A stretch of DNA of 64,000 nt from Ahrensia sp. (GCA_002706335.1 PAKZ01000037.1:62001-126000); one strand, 5' to 3'; shown: positions 34,746 to 43,703, counted from the first letter of the stretch. The notes: generated by a model not told the origin, from the letters alone. Translations and numbers: made by a program.

Positions 34746-36851
34746 CTAGGCCTTGCCGACCACCTTCAGCGCGAAGGCGTAGGAGAAGGCGATCTCCTCC
34801 AGCCGCGAAAAGCGCCCCGACGCGCCGCCATGGCCGGAATCCATGTTGGTCTTCAACAGGAACGGCCCGGCGTCCGGATTGAGGGCGCGCAGCCTGGCGA
34901 TCCATTTCGCCGGTTCCCAGTAGGTAACGCGCGGATCCGTCAGGCCGGCGACGGCGAGGATCGGCGGGTAGGGGGCGTGTCCCGTCCGGTCATAGGGCGA
35001 ATAGGCGGCGATCGTCTCGTAGTCCGTCTTCGACGCGATCGGATTGCCCCATTCCGGCCATTCGGGCGGGGTCAGCGGCAGCGTGTCGTCGAGCATCGTG
35101 TTGAGCACGTCGACAAAGGCCACCTCGGCGATGATGCCGCCGAACGCTTCCGGCGCCATGTTGGCGACCGCGCCCATCAGCATGCCGCCGGCCGATCCGC
35201 CCTGCGCGACGATGCGGTCGGCGGAGGTGAAGCCCTCCCTCGCCAGATAGTGAGCGGCGGCCACGAAGTCCTTGAAGGTGTTTTGCTTTTTGGCCCGCTT
35301 GCCGTCCTCGTACCAGGCAACCCCCTTGTCCTTGCCGCCGCGGATATGGGCGATGGCGTAGACGAAGCCGCGATCGGCAAGCGACAGGCAGTTCGTGTTG
35401 AAGGAGGCGGGGATGGCGATGCCGTAGGAGCCGTAGCCGTAGAGCAGGCAGGGGGCCGTGCCGTCGAGCATCGTGTCGCGGTGATAGAGCAGCGAGACCG
35501 GCACTTCCTCGCCGTCATATGACGGCACGAGGATGCGCCGCGTGATGTAATCCGCCGGGTCGTGGCCGGAGGGCACTTCCTGCGTTTTCAGGAGCGTGCG
35601 GTCGTGACTGCGCATGTTGTAGTCGAAAACCTGGGCGGGCGTCGTCATCGAGGAATAGGAGAAGCGGATGACGTCCGTGTCGTATTCCATCGACCCGACG
35701 AGCCCCAGCGAATAGGCCTCCTCGGCGAAGGCGATGGCGTGTTCCTCGCCGCTTTTTCGGTCGCGCACGATGATGCGCGGCAGCCCGTCCTCGCGTTCCA
35801 GCCAGACGAGGAAATCCTTGTAGGCCTGGATGGCGAGGATCAGCCGGCCGGGCTTGTGGGCGACCAGTTCGGACCAGTTCGCCTTGCCCGGCGCATCGGC
35901 CGGCGCGGTCATGATCTTGAAGTCCTTGGCGCCGTCGGCATTCGTCAGGATGAAGAACACGTCGCCGCCCGAATCCAGCTCGTATTCGACGCCTTCCTGG
36001 CGCGGCGCGACGAGGACCGGCTCCGACAGCGGATCGTCGGCGCGGATCAGCCGTATCTCGCTTGTCTCGTGATCGTGCGAACTGACATGGATGACGTCGT
36101 TCCGGCGGCTGCCGCCGGCACCCATGAAGAAGCCCGCATCGGTTTCCTCATAGACCAGAATGTCGTCCGCCTGCGCCGAGCCGACGCGATGGTAGTAGAG
36201 TTTCGACGGCCGGTGATTGGCGTCGAGCTTCGAGTAGAAGAAGCCCTCGCTTTTCGCGTCCCACACGCCGCCGCCGCTGGAATCGGCGACATCGTCGGCG
36301 AGGTCCTCGCGGCTTTCCATGTCGCGCACCCGCAGGCGGAAGAACTCGGACCCCTTGTCGTCATAGCCCCAGAGCAGCTTGCCGTGGTCGGGCGAATGAT
36401 CGGCGGACGCAATGCGGAAATAGGCCTTGCCGTCCGCTTCGGCATCGCCGTCGAGGATGATGGTCCTGTCGGCCTCGGCGGTCTTGTCGCGCGGCATGCG
36501 CTGGAACAGCGGCTGCTGTCCGCCCTTGCGATAGGAGGAGCCGTAGGCATAGGGCCCGTCCGGCATGGGAACGGTGGAGTCGTCCTCCTTGATGCGCCCC
36601 TTCATTTCTTCGAACAGAACCTTTTGCAGTTCCTTGGTATCGGCCATCGCCGCGTCCTGATAGGCGTTTTCGGCCTCCAGATGCGCGCGGATCGCCGGGT
36701 CGAGAACGGAGGTGTCCTTGAACACCTCCTGCCAGTTGTCGGCGCGCAGCCAGGCGTAATCGTCGCTGCGCTCGATGCCGTGTCTCGTGTCGGTGAACGG
36801 ACGCTTTTCGGCGACGGGTGCGGCGGGCAGGGGGCCAAAGGGGCGGGGCAT
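34746..36851 (-). CDS. ptrB: Oligopeptidase B (S9 prolyl oligopeptidase family)
   Basis: Cytoplasmic serine peptidase cutting short peptides after Lys/Arg. Seen: 701 aa from ATG 36851 (GGAGG upstream). An N-terminal beta-propeller (about 75-410) is followed by an alpha/beta hydrolase domain with catalytic Ser in AQGGSAGGMLMGAV, Asp in VAGLTDPRVTYWEPAKW and His in DSGHGGASGRF. These are oligopeptidase B motifs; the start at 36923 is not supported because the extra residues overlap non-coding DNA. Confidence 0.93.
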   Translation of the reverse strand: MPRPFGPLPAAPVAEKRPFTDTRHGIERSDDYAWLRADNWQEVFKDTSVLDPAIRAHLEAENAYQDAAMADTKELQKVLFEEMKGRIKEDDSTVPMPDGPYAYGSSYRKGGQQPLFQRMPRDKTAEADRTIILDGDAEADGKAYFRIASADHSPDHGKLLWGYDDKGSEFFRLRVRDMESREDLADDVADSSGGGVWDAKSEGFFYSKLDANHRPSKLYYHRVGSAQADDILVYEETDAGFFMGAGGSRRNDVIHVSSHDHETSEIRLIRADDPLSEPVLVAPRQEGVEYELDSGGDVFFILTNADGAKDFKIMTAPADAPGKANWSELVAHKPGRLILAIQAYKDFLVWLEREDGLPRIIVRDRKSGEEHAIAFAEEAYSLGLVGSMEYDTDVIRFSYSSMTTPAQVFDYNMRSHDRTLLKTQEVPSGHDPADYITRRILVPSYDGEEVPVSLLYHRDTMLDGTAPCLLYGYGSYGIAIPASFNTNCLSLADRGFVYAIAHIRGGKDKGVAWYEDGKRAKKQNTFKDFVAAAHYLAREGFTSADRIVAQGGSAGGMLMGAVANMAPEAFGGIIAEVAFVDVLNTMLDDTLPLTPPEWPEWGNPIASKTDYETIAAYSPYDRTGHAPYPPILAVAGLTDPRVTYWEPAKWIARLRALNPDAGPFLLKTNMDSGHGGASGRFSRLEEIAFSYAFALKVVGKA

Positions 36852-36980
36852 GGAACCTCCGGATGTGCGCGAATGCACGGAATGAATGGGGGCTGAATGG
36901 CAGGATAAGCGCCAATTCAGCAACGGGTCGGTAGGTCAGATGTATCGATCACTGGCCCTTGTTCAAGCCCGGAGAAAACC

Positions 36981-37349
36981 ATGACCCTGAAATCCATCCT
37001 GTTTGCCGCCGTCGCGGCCGCTTCCATGCTGACCGCGGGCGCTCCCGCCGGCGCTTCCGTCTTCCACGCCTGGGAAGTCACCGACGTATCCTGGGGCGAC
37101 GTTTTGAACGTTCGCCGCTGGCCGTCCTCCCAGTCCTGGATCGAAAGCGCCTATCCGAACGGCACCGTTCTGTCGCTGACCGGCCGCTGCAAGGGCGCGC
37201 CGACGCTGCTCGACACTATCTCCCACTTGCCGGACTGGCAGCAGCGCCAGGCCGTCCGCTACAAATGGTGCGAGGTCTGGCACGACCCGGCCAATAACGG
37301 CCAGTGGCAGACCGGCTGGGTCTACATGAAATATATGCGGCCGAACTGA
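36981..37349 (+). CDS. Secreted SH3-like protein
   Basis: Seen: 122 aa; Sec signal peptide (SILFAAVAAASMLTAGAPAGA) and a mature domain of about 95 aa with bacterial SH3-like strands (VSWGDVLNVRRWPSSQS, then VLSLTGRC, KWCEVWHD, QTGWVYMKYMRPN). Two cysteines (RCKGA, KWCEV) could pair in the periplasm. Bacterial SH3 domains commonly bind cell wall. Its final 24 nt recur almost exactly at 43618-43641. Confidence 0.82.
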   Translation: MTLKSILFAAVAAASMLTAGAPAGASVFHAWEVTDVSWGDVLNVRRWPSSQSWIESAYPNGTVLSLTGRCKGAPTLLDTISHLPDWQQRQAVRYKWCEVWHDPANNGQWQTGWVYMKYMRPN

Positions 37350-37351
37350 GC
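37328..37351 (+). repeat. Direct repeat copy 1 (3' end of the SH3-like gene)
   Basis: GAAATATATGCGGCCGAACT plus GAGC, 24 bp, identical at 23 positions to 43618-43641. This copy encodes the KYMRPN-stop end of the secreted SH3-like protein and runs into a GCCGGCA/TGCCGGC hairpin (37350-37366). Similarity continues weakly for about 15 nt. It brackets a 6.3-kb gene block with copy 2. Confidence 0.75.
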
Positions 37352-37366
37352 CGGCACGTTGCCGGC

Positions 37367-37861
37367 GACGATCGGCGAACGTCGCATAGACCCTGATCGC
37401 TCGTCCGTTTCCTGATCCGCTGGCGGATCAGTCTGAAATTTGAACGTTCGCGTCAGAACTATTGACGATCAAACAGGGTGCACGACTGCCGCCCGACATT
37501 TCCACCCCCGAACAGCGCCCTGCCCCCTCCTGGCGGGGCGCTCGATTGAGGGCAGGGGCGCTGCCGGAGTGAAGGGTGGCGGCTTCGCGCCCCCATCCCG
37601 GACATTTGCGTTTAATCCCCTTTGTACCAAACGCGGACGTTCCCCGCGGCCGGATCAGAATTTTGAGACGGGCGGAAAGCGGGCCGTCGCCCTGGAAGGC
37701 ACAGAGGTCGGCTGAGGGGACAAAGCGACAGTTTCGAGCATTAGGGACTGTCGATTTTGCGACACACAATGAACGGTCGAAAGGCGCCAGAAGCGGCCAT
37801 CGCCGGCGCAGGCTGATGCTATGCCTTTCACCTTGGTGCCGGCATCCGCGCCAGGTAATCA
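37367..37861. other. Intergenic region, no gene supported
   Basis: About 500 nt without a convincing gene: long open frames on both strands lack ribosome sites and family features. A perfect hairpin CTGATCCGC-TG-GCGGATCAG (37412-37431) follows the SH3-like gene. The rest is GC-rich with poly-C and poly-G tracts (for example 37505-37535) and shows no repeats I can support. Confidence 0.55.
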
Positions 37862-38413
37862 TTAGCCCGTCGTATCAGCGACCTTTACACGCACAATTAC
37901 GTTTTGCGGGTCCCGCAACGCCAAGAACCAAGGGTCCATCACGAGGGCGCGGTCCACGATCTCATTGATGAGTGCCTCATCCTCGTCGCTGTCGATCGCA
38001 ATGCCGATCCGGGTCTTGAGCGGCGCTGCCGTGGCCGTTCCAAGGCCGAACAGAGCGCTATCGTCGAAATCGGTTTCCACGGTGACCTCTATGGAGCGGA
38101 AGACCGCGCCCTCGCGCGCCGCGAGCATCTTCACACCCATGCCGACGCAGCCGGCGATGGCGGCACGGGCGTGAAATCCCGGCGACGGTCCGGTGGCGTC
38201 GCCGCCCATGCCGCGGCCGAGATCCGTGACGGTGGAGAATTTGCCCTGCCGGACGGTACAGGAAAGGCCTTCGTCGATTCGACCGGTGGTCACGATGGTG
38301 CTGCGAGCCGCATCCAGATCGGCCGCCATGCGTGCGATGACGGCATTCTGGTTGTCGCGGATGATGGCATCGCGACCCCGGTTGGCGGTGGTGGATAGGT
38401 TGTGAACTGACAT
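37862..38413 (-). CDS. OsmC family protein (first paralogue)
   Basis: Seen: 183 aa from ATG 38413 (AAGGAG upstream). OsmC/Ohr fold: a beta sheet, then GFHARAAIAGCVGMGVKMLAAREG with one cysteine in the helix of the usual peroxidatic Cys, then IEVTVETDFD. The second cysteine of Ohr/OsmC is not obvious, so peroxidase activity is uncertain. It is the last gene of the minus-strand operon, 13 nt after the flavin monooxygenase. The other OsmC paralogue in this operon is very different in sequence. Confidence 0.8.
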   Translation of the reverse strand: MSVHNLSTTANRGRDAIIRDNQNAVIARMAADLDAARSTIVTTGRIDEGLSCTVRQGKFSTVTDLGRGMGGDATGPSPGFHARAAIAGCVGMGVKMLAAREGAVFRSIEVTVETDFDDSALFGLGTATAAPLKTRIGIAIDSDEDEALINEIVDRALVMDPWFLALRDPQNVIVRVKVADTTG

Positions 38414-38426
38414 GTTCGTCTCCTTG

Positions 38427-39662
38427 TCATGCGGCTCTGCGGCCACGGGTTCGGTCGATGTGATCGGCAAGGGCCTGGGCGTCCGATCCGACGCCGTCGA
38501 TGAGAGCGGAATTGCGTCGGCGCATGAAGGGCAGGCCGAGCACGTACAGGCCCGGTGCGACATGGCCGCCACGATGGTTAAGGCGTCCCTTTGCGTCGAA
38601 TACCGGCAGGTGAAGCCAGCTGTAGTCGGGGCGAAACCCTGTTGCCCAGATCACTGTCCGGATCTCGCCGCGCGACAGGTCGCAGGACAGCCGCGGGGCT
38701 GGCGAGATGCCGGTCGGGTCGAACCGCTCGGCAGGCAGGAGATCCGGCTGGCCGGATCGTTCGGCCCAGTCGTCCAGGGCCGCCAGCAGGCGGTTCATCT
38801 TCAGGTCCGACAGGGTGCTGTGATTGGCGAGCGCGCCGGAAAACAGTGCGCGTCCGTCGCGGATGCCGGCGAGGCGGCCCACGACCTCGACGCCGCGCTC
38901 GCGCAAGGCGTTCAGATCGAGGAAGCGTCGTTCCGACGAGCCGACGAGCTGCAGCGAGGGAACCCGGCGGGCACGCTCGACATCGTCGACGTCCTCGACG
39001 GCTGCGGCGTGGATGCCGGCCATTTCCATCCACCACTGAATGTCGCGGCCGCGATAGTGGCGTGGCATCCGGATATGCTCGCCGGCAGCTAGCGTGACGT
39101 CGTGGCCGGCCGCCCGGATCTCGTCCGCGAGCTGGACGCCGGTCGCCGAGGCGCCGACGATCAGTACGCCGCCTTCATGCAACTGGCCCGGTCCGCGATA
39201 CCGGAAAGGCGTCAGTTGCCGGATATCGGCAGGCAGGGCGGACGCTTGCGCGGGAACATTGGCGATATTGCAGGCGCCGGTCGCAATGACGAGGTTGTCG
39301 CACAACCAGTCACCGCGATCCGTCGAGAGACGGTAGCCGCCGCCCTCCGCGGAGACCGAAAGCACGTTTGTCGATGCCTCGACGGGGGCCTTGCTGGCCG
39401 CCGCATAGTCGCCGAAATAGCGGATGACCTCCGGCATGCTCATGAAGCCGTTGGGGTCCGGCCCCGACCAGGAAAAGCCGGGGAGCCGGCTTTGCCAGTT
39501 GGGCGTGAGCAGCCTGAGACTGTCCCAACGCTCCTTGCGCCAGGAATTGGCGACCTCGCCGCGCTCGATCACCACATGGGTGATGCCGCGCGCCGAAAGG
39601 CAATGGCTCATTGCGAGACCCGCCTGGCCAGCGCCGATCACGATGGTGGAGATGCGTTTCAT
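38427..39662 (-). CDS. Flavin-containing monooxygenase / FAD-NAD(P)-binding oxidoreductase
   Basis: Seen: 411 aa; an N-terminal FAD site VIGAGQAGLAMSHCLSARG, a second nucleotide-binding loop GASATGVQLADEIRAAG, RWDSLRLLTPNWQSRLPG and ATGFRPDYSWL before the C-terminus. Known: this class (CzcO-like) oxidises small nucleophilic or ketone substrates with NADPH and oxygen. It sits in a minus-strand operon with a methyltransferase and two OsmC proteins; the substrate is unknown. Confidence 0.88.
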   Translation of the reverse strand: MKRISTIVIGAGQAGLAMSHCLSARGITHVVIERGEVANSWRKERWDSLRLLTPNWQSRLPGFSWSGPDPNGFMSMPEVIRYFGDYAAASKAPVEASTNVLSVSAEGGGYRLSTDRGDWLCDNLVIATGACNIANVPAQASALPADIRQLTPFRYRGPGQLHEGGVLIVGASATGVQLADEIRAAGHDVTLAAGEHIRMPRHYRGRDIQWWMEMAGIHAAAVEDVDDVERARRVPSLQLVGSSERRFLDLNALRERGVEVVGRLAGIRDGRALFSGALANHSTLSDLKMNRLLAALDDWAERSGQPDLLPAERFDPTGISPAPRLSCDLSRGEIRTVIWATGFRPDYSWLHLPVFDAKGRLNHRGGHVAPGLYVLGLPFMRRRNSALIDGVGSDAQALADHIDRTRGRRAA

Positions 39663-39711
39663 GAGGTTACTTCCTGATACGGGTGGCCGGAGGCTGTCAC
39701 GCAGGCGGCGA

Positions 39712-39828
39712 TCAGCGCGGCTTGCGGGCGTTGTAGACCGGGCTTTTCGGCGGCAAATGGGGATACGGCTTGAAGGTGCGGAGATCGAAGCGGGCGGCGC
39801 CGCGCAGGTGCTTGGGGTCGATGTACAT
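39712..39828 (-). CDS. Small protein of 38 aa in the OsmC operon
   Basis: Seen: ATG 39828 to TGA 39712, beginning MYIDPKHLRGAARF and ending YNARKPR; basic, proline-rich, no membrane segment. It fills the gap between the second OsmC gene and the monooxygenase gene on the same strand; GGAAC lies about 6 nt upstream. I do not recognise it. The gap between the two larger genes is otherwise unexplained and the codons are typical, so I judge it probably real. Confidence 0.5.
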   Translation of the reverse strand: MYIDPKHLRGAARFDLRTFKPYPHLPPKSPVYNARKPR

Positions 39829-39903
39829 GGGTATGTTCCTTTGTCTTGAAGCGGGTTGCGGACTGTCGGCCGGGCTGCGGCCCGGCCGAGAGGCGCGGCA
39901 GGG

Positions 39904-40461
39904 TCAGGCGACCGCGACCGCGACGCTGGTGGGGTTGGTCAGGATGTCGAAGACGGCGGAGCGCTTTTGCGACTGGGCGACCAGGGCCTCGATGTCCTCG
40001 CGGCTGGCGTCTGCATCGATCTCGAAGGTGACGCGGATCGCCGAGAAGCCATTGCGGATGTCCGGGTCCATGCCGAGGATGCCGCGGACATCGATATCGC
40101 CCTCCACGATAGCGCGGGCCGAATGCAGCTGGATGCCGCGATGCTGGGCGACGGAGGCGAGACCGCCGGTCAGGCAGCTGGCCAGTGCGGCGAGCACGAT
40201 TTCCGGCGGGGTCGGAGCCTTGTCCGCGGCAGCGAACACCTCGGGGTGATCGGAGTCGATCGTGAAGGTCTGCTTGCGGGCGTGCTCCTGTCCGAGGCCG
40301 AAATAGCCGTTGATCGCATTGCGGTTCTGCGTGCCCTGGATCCAGTCGCAGGCGCTGCGGAAGGTGAAGGCCGCTGCCTGAGGCATCTGTTCGAAAGCGC
40401 CACGGGCGCCCATCAGGGCTTCGGTGTTCACGCCATTGTCGGTTTTGACTGCGATATTCAT
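39904..40461 (-). CDS. OsmC family protein (second paralogue)
   Basis: Seen: 185 aa. OsmC fold with the helix Cys in EIVLAALASCLTGGLASVAQHRG and the strand-helix order SARAIVEGDIDVRGILGMD, FSAIRVTFEID. Homologous proteins are often fused or adjacent to flavin monooxygenases in soil bacteria. The position LASCLT is the conserved Cys of many OsmC proteins. No second redox Cys is evident. Preceded by AGGAAATC. Confidence 0.85.
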   Translation of the reverse strand: MNIAVKTDNGVNTEALMGARGAFEQMPQAAAFTFRSACDWIQGTQNRNAINGYFGLGQEHARKQTFTIDSDHPEVFAAADKAPTPPEIVLAALASCLTGGLASVAQHRGIQLHSARAIVEGDIDVRGILGMDPDIRNGFSAIRVTFEIDADASREDIEALVAQSQKRSAVFDILTNPTSVAVAVA

Positions 40462-40544
40462 GATGATTTCCTTTTTGGTTTCAGTTTGGGTTTCAGGTTT
40501 GATGGAGGCGCGGCCTGACTTCCGGCATCCGCGCCGGTCCGGTC

Positions 40545-40694
40545 CTAGCGAAGGACCAGCAGGTGGGCGGCAAGCAGCCTCCGCGTTTGGCCGTGGTGTG
40601 GCCTTTCGGGAGAGATCGTCTGCTTGCCGTTGCCGGAATCTGCTCTTCCGTTGGTGGCGGAAAGGAGCGCGCGGAGCGCGTCACGGTATCTCAT
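40545..40694 (-). CDS. Small protein of 49 aa after the methyltransferase gene
   Basis: Seen: ATG 40694 to TAG 40545 behind GAGGAGAG at 7 nt, beginning MRYRDALRALLSATNG and ending LLAAHLLVLR. The ribosome site is one of the best in the operon and the gene starts 24 nt after the methyltransferase stop. No family is recognised. It could be a real mini-protein or a leader; evidence is only position and ribosome site. Confidence 0.4.
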   Translation of the reverse strand: MRYRDALRALLSATNGRADSGNGKQTISPERPHHGQTRRLLAAHLLVLR

Positions 40695-40717
40695 GGTCAC
40701 TCTCCTCGATCAGCCCG

Positions 40718-41608
40718 TCAGGCGTCCGGACCGCGGGCGGTGACCAGCCATGAGGACGAGTCCATCCACAGACCTTCGGGCGTTGTTTCGGCGGCCGAGA
40801 AGAGCTCATCCAGTGCGAGCACGATCTCGGCGCGCCGGGCCTGTCCAAGCTCGCCCGCCTCACGGAAAGTCTCGCCGGCCGGTCCGATCGCCAGCTGGAA
40901 GGCGATCGCGTCCTCGATATTGCGGCCCACCATGACCTTGGCATCGATGCGCTCGAAATCGATGTCGACAAAGCCGGCGGCCTCCATTTGGGCGCGCGTG
41001 ACGTCTTCGCTGGCCATCGAGAAGGGACCGGGACCGCAGGTCAAAGCCTCTTCGCCCGGGGCCGGCAGGAAACGCCGAACCGTCTGATGAGGCAGATTGA
41101 GCCAGGGATTGTCTTCGCGGCGGCGCCAGACGATATGGGCCACGCGCCCGCCCGGCTTCAGTGCCCGACGCATCGATCGCAACCCTGCGACCGGGTTCAT
41201 GAAGAACATCGTTCCGAAGCGGGAAAAGACGAAGTCATATTCGTGCTCTCCAAGATCGCGCTCGGCGTCCCGGACGGCAAAGCTGATATTCGGCGCGAGT
41301 TCGAACTCGGCATGCCGCCAGGCGAAATCGAGGAATGCCTGACAGCAATCGACCCCGACGACTTCTCCGTTCGGCGCGACCCGGTGGGCGATTTCAATGG
41401 CGGTGTCGCCAAAGCCGCAACCAACATCGAGGACGCGGCTGCCGGGGACAATGCCGAGTGCGGGCATGACGGCCGCGCTATGGCGCGACAGGCCTCCGAC
41501 GAGGACATGGCGGAAGCGGATGAACTTTTCCGCCAGGATATTGTTCCAGAAGTCGACGAGCGGGTTCGCCGGTTCGGACATGACGGGATTTGCGTTGTAT
41601 GCGTTCAT
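40718..41608 (-). CDS. SAM-dependent methyltransferase (class I)
   Basis: Seen: 296 aa from ATG 41608 (GGAGAG 5 nt upstream; an ATG four codons earlier overlaps that site). Motif I VLDVGCGFGDTAIEIA, then VGVDCCQAF, ISFAVRDAERDLG, YDFVFSRFGTMFF and LKPGGRVAHIVW: a UbiE/COQ5-like SAM domain. First gene of the minus-strand operon that continues through the small protein, OsmC, small protein, monooxygenase and OsmC; divergent from the winged-helix/TPR regulator. Confidence 0.9.
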   Translation of the reverse strand: MNAYNANPVMSEPANPLVDFWNNILAEKFIRFRHVLVGGLSRHSAAVMPALGIVPGSRVLDVGCGFGDTAIEIAHRVAPNGEVVGVDCCQAFLDFAWRHAEFELAPNISFAVRDAERDLGEHEYDFVFSRFGTMFFMNPVAGLRSMRRALKPGGRVAHIVWRRREDNPWLNLPHQTVRRFLPAPGEEALTCGPGPFSMASEDVTRAQMEAAGFVDIDFERIDAKVMVGRNIEDAIAFQLAIGPAGETFREAGELGQARRAEIVLALDELFSAAETTPEGLWMDSSSWLVTARGPDA

Positions 41609-41730
41609 TTTTCTCTCCATTCGGACCGTTTTTGCGGCAGTGGGAGAGGAATACGTCAGGCGGAGGTTGCAGACTTGAGCGCTGTCTGAGTATTTCTTGA
41701 CGAAAGCGTGAGTTTTGCGAGGGCCCTGCG

Positions 41731-43314
41731 CTGCGATATGTTTTTGACGGTTTTACGCTGGATCTGGATCGCGGCGAGCTTGAGAACGCGGGGGAAACCG
41801 TGCCTCTTGAGCGACGCGCCTTTGCAGCGCTCAGCTATCTGGTCGAAAATTCCGACCGGCTGATCAGCAAGGATGAACTGGTAGAGAAGATCTGGGACGG
41901 CAGGATCGTCACCGACGCGGCTATTTCGACCGTCATCAAGACCGTGCGCAAGGCGCTGGGCGACGACGGCTCCAACCAGAAATACATCCGCACGGTGCAC
42001 GGTCGCGGCTTCCGCTTCGTCGGAAAGGTGGAGTACCGGACGCTGAAGGCCGCGACGGTGGAAGCGGTATCATCGCCAGTGGAGAACGTGGCGGATGAAA
42101 CCGGCCAAAACCATGCCGCGGAACGACCGTCGATCGCCGTGCTGCCGTTCAAGCTGATCGGTTCGTCGGATGGTTATGGCGCCATTGCCGATGCCGTTCC
42201 AAGCGAACTGATATCGACGCTGTCGAGGCTCCGCTGGCTGAAGGTGATTGCGCGCGGCACGACATTCCGTTTCCGTGAAATCGAACTGGATCTCGAAACC
42301 ATTCGCAACAGTATCGGCGCCGCGTACCTGCTGAGCGGCGATGTCGAATTGTTCGGTTCATCGCTGGCGATCACGGTGGAGCTTTCCGACACACGCACCG
42401 AACATGTTGTCTTGAGCGAAAGGCTGTCGGGAAAGATCGACGACGTCCACCAGATACGCGATGACGTCGTGCGGCTGGTAACATCGGCGCTGGAGTTGCA
42501 CATCCCGCAGAACGAAGCAGCGCTCGCACGGCTGCGGACACCGGAAAGCCTCGATGCCTGGAGCTGCTTCCATCTAGGCCTGCAACACATGTACCGTTTC
42601 AACAGTGCGGACAACGTCGCAGCGGGAACCTATTTCCGCCGTGCGGTGGAACTCGATCCGCATTTCGCGCGGGCATATGCGGCACGCTCATTCACCAGCT
42701 TCCAGGCAGCCTTCCTGCGCTATGGATCAGACCGGACGGCCAATATCGAGGACGCCAGGCGGTTTGCCGAAAAGAGCGTGGAACTGGACCCGATGGATCC
42801 GTTCGGCAATTTCAATTACGGCCGCGCCCATTGGCTGCGCGGCGACCCGGCGGCTGGACAAGCGTGGCTTGAGCGCTCGATGAGCCTGAGCCCGAGTTTC
42901 GCCCAAGGCTTCTATGCGCATGGATGGGCCGACGTGATGGGCGGACAGGGCGCTCCGGCCCTGGCAAACCTGAACACCGCGGTTTCGCTGAGCCCTCTCG
43001 ATCCGTTTCTTTATGCCATGCAGTCGGCTACCGGGCTGGCCTATCTGCATATCGAGGATCTCGAAAAAGCCGCTTACTGGGCCGATCAGGGCGCTCGCAA
43101 GCCGGGCGCACACTACCTGATCGCCGCGATCGCTGCGTCGATCCATGACATGGCCGGCAACGACGACGCGGCAGCCTATTGGAGCAATCAGGCCTTCGCG
43201 CGTCGCCCGGATGCTTCCATAGACAAGTTCTTTGCCGCATTCCCTTTCGTCTCGGAGCCTGTCAGGACAAGTTTTCGGAAATCGCTTACCAAACTCGCGT
43301 TCCCGGAAAAGTAA
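41731..43314 (+). CDS. Winged-helix transcriptional regulator with TolB-like and TPR domains, CTG start
   Basis: Seen: an OmpR-type DNA-binding domain (residues about 1-95, with KYIRTVHGRGFRFVG), then IAVLPFKLIGSSDGYG (TolB/adenylate-cyclase-like linker) and TPR repeats. If translation began at GTG 41800, the conserved first strands (YVFDGFTLDLDRGELE) would be lost. These codons lie in frame upstream with no ATG, GTG or TTG before the stop; CTG 41731 has GAGGG at the ideal 7-nt distance, so CTG initiation is proposed. The protein is about 527 aa and has no membrane segment. It is divergent from the methyltransferase operon, which it probably controls. Confidence 0.8.
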   Translation: MRYVFDGFTLDLDRGELENAGETVPLERRAFAALSYLVENSDRLISKDELVEKIWDGRIVTDAAISTVIKTVRKALGDDGSNQKYIRTVHGRGFRFVGKVEYRTLKAATVEAVSSPVENVADETGQNHAAERPSIAVLPFKLIGSSDGYGAIADAVPSELISTLSRLRWLKVIARGTTFRFREIELDLETIRNSIGAAYLLSGDVELFGSSLAITVELSDTRTEHVVLSERLSGKIDDVHQIRDDVVRLVTSALELHIPQNEAALARLRTPESLDAWSCFHLGLQHMYRFNSADNVAAGTYFRRAVELDPHFARAYAARSFTSFQAAFLRYGSDRTANIEDARRFAEKSVELDPMDPFGNFNYGRAHWLRGDPAAGQAWLERSMSLSPSFAQGFYAHGWADVMGGQGAPALANLNTAVSLSPLDPFLYAMQSATGLAYLHIEDLEKAAYWADQGARKPGAHYLIAAIAASIHDMAGNDDAAAYWSNQAFARRPDASIDKFFAAFPFVSEPVRTSFRKSLTKLAFPEK

Positions 43315-43703
43315 GCGGGACGGGCTTATCTGTTGTGGCAGGCTCTCGCATTGTTTGATGCGCGCAGGAACTTTGAACTTTCGTTTCGGGTCTAAACCTG
43401 CCCATTCCCAATGGGATTATCGCCTCTGCCACATCACTCGAATGGCTCGATTGGGCTCGTTACTACCATTCGCTGTATCGACATAAAGCTCGGCTTTGGG
43501 CCCAGAAACGATCGTAGCGTGGTATTACTGGATGTCCGCTTCATGTACTCGCCACATGAAGGGGACTGTCTCCTAACGCCCCCATTCCCGCCAGTGGCGG
43601 ATCGGCGGGGGCCATCAGAAATATATGCGACCGAACTGAGCTGGCGACGTGCCGTTTCCGTCTGGTGACCGGCGCGTCAATCCGAAAAAGGCCCTCCGTT
43701 TTC
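43315..43703. other. Intergenic region with gene-end remnant
   Basis: No gene supported. It holds the second copy of the SH3-like gene end (43618-43641) and GC-rich stretches. Frames present lack start signals. The cytochrome peroxidase promoter begins at the FNR box at 43704. Confidence 0.5.
43618..43641 (+). repeat. Direct repeat copy 2 (remnant of SH3-like gene end)
   Basis: Copy of 37328-37351 with 23 of 24 bases equal, still reading KYMRPN-stop, but with no coding frame ahead of it. The following GCTGGCGACGTGCCG resembles, with gaps, the hairpin after copy 1. It is therefore a gene-end remnant or a duplicated insertion border. Confidence 0.72.

Noticed and set aside
37428-37862. Possible gene in the space after the SH3-like gene (144-codon minus frame, 91-codon plus frame)
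   Set aside because: No ribosome site, no family motif, and Arg/Pro/Ser-rich composition typical of chance frames in GC-rich DNA.
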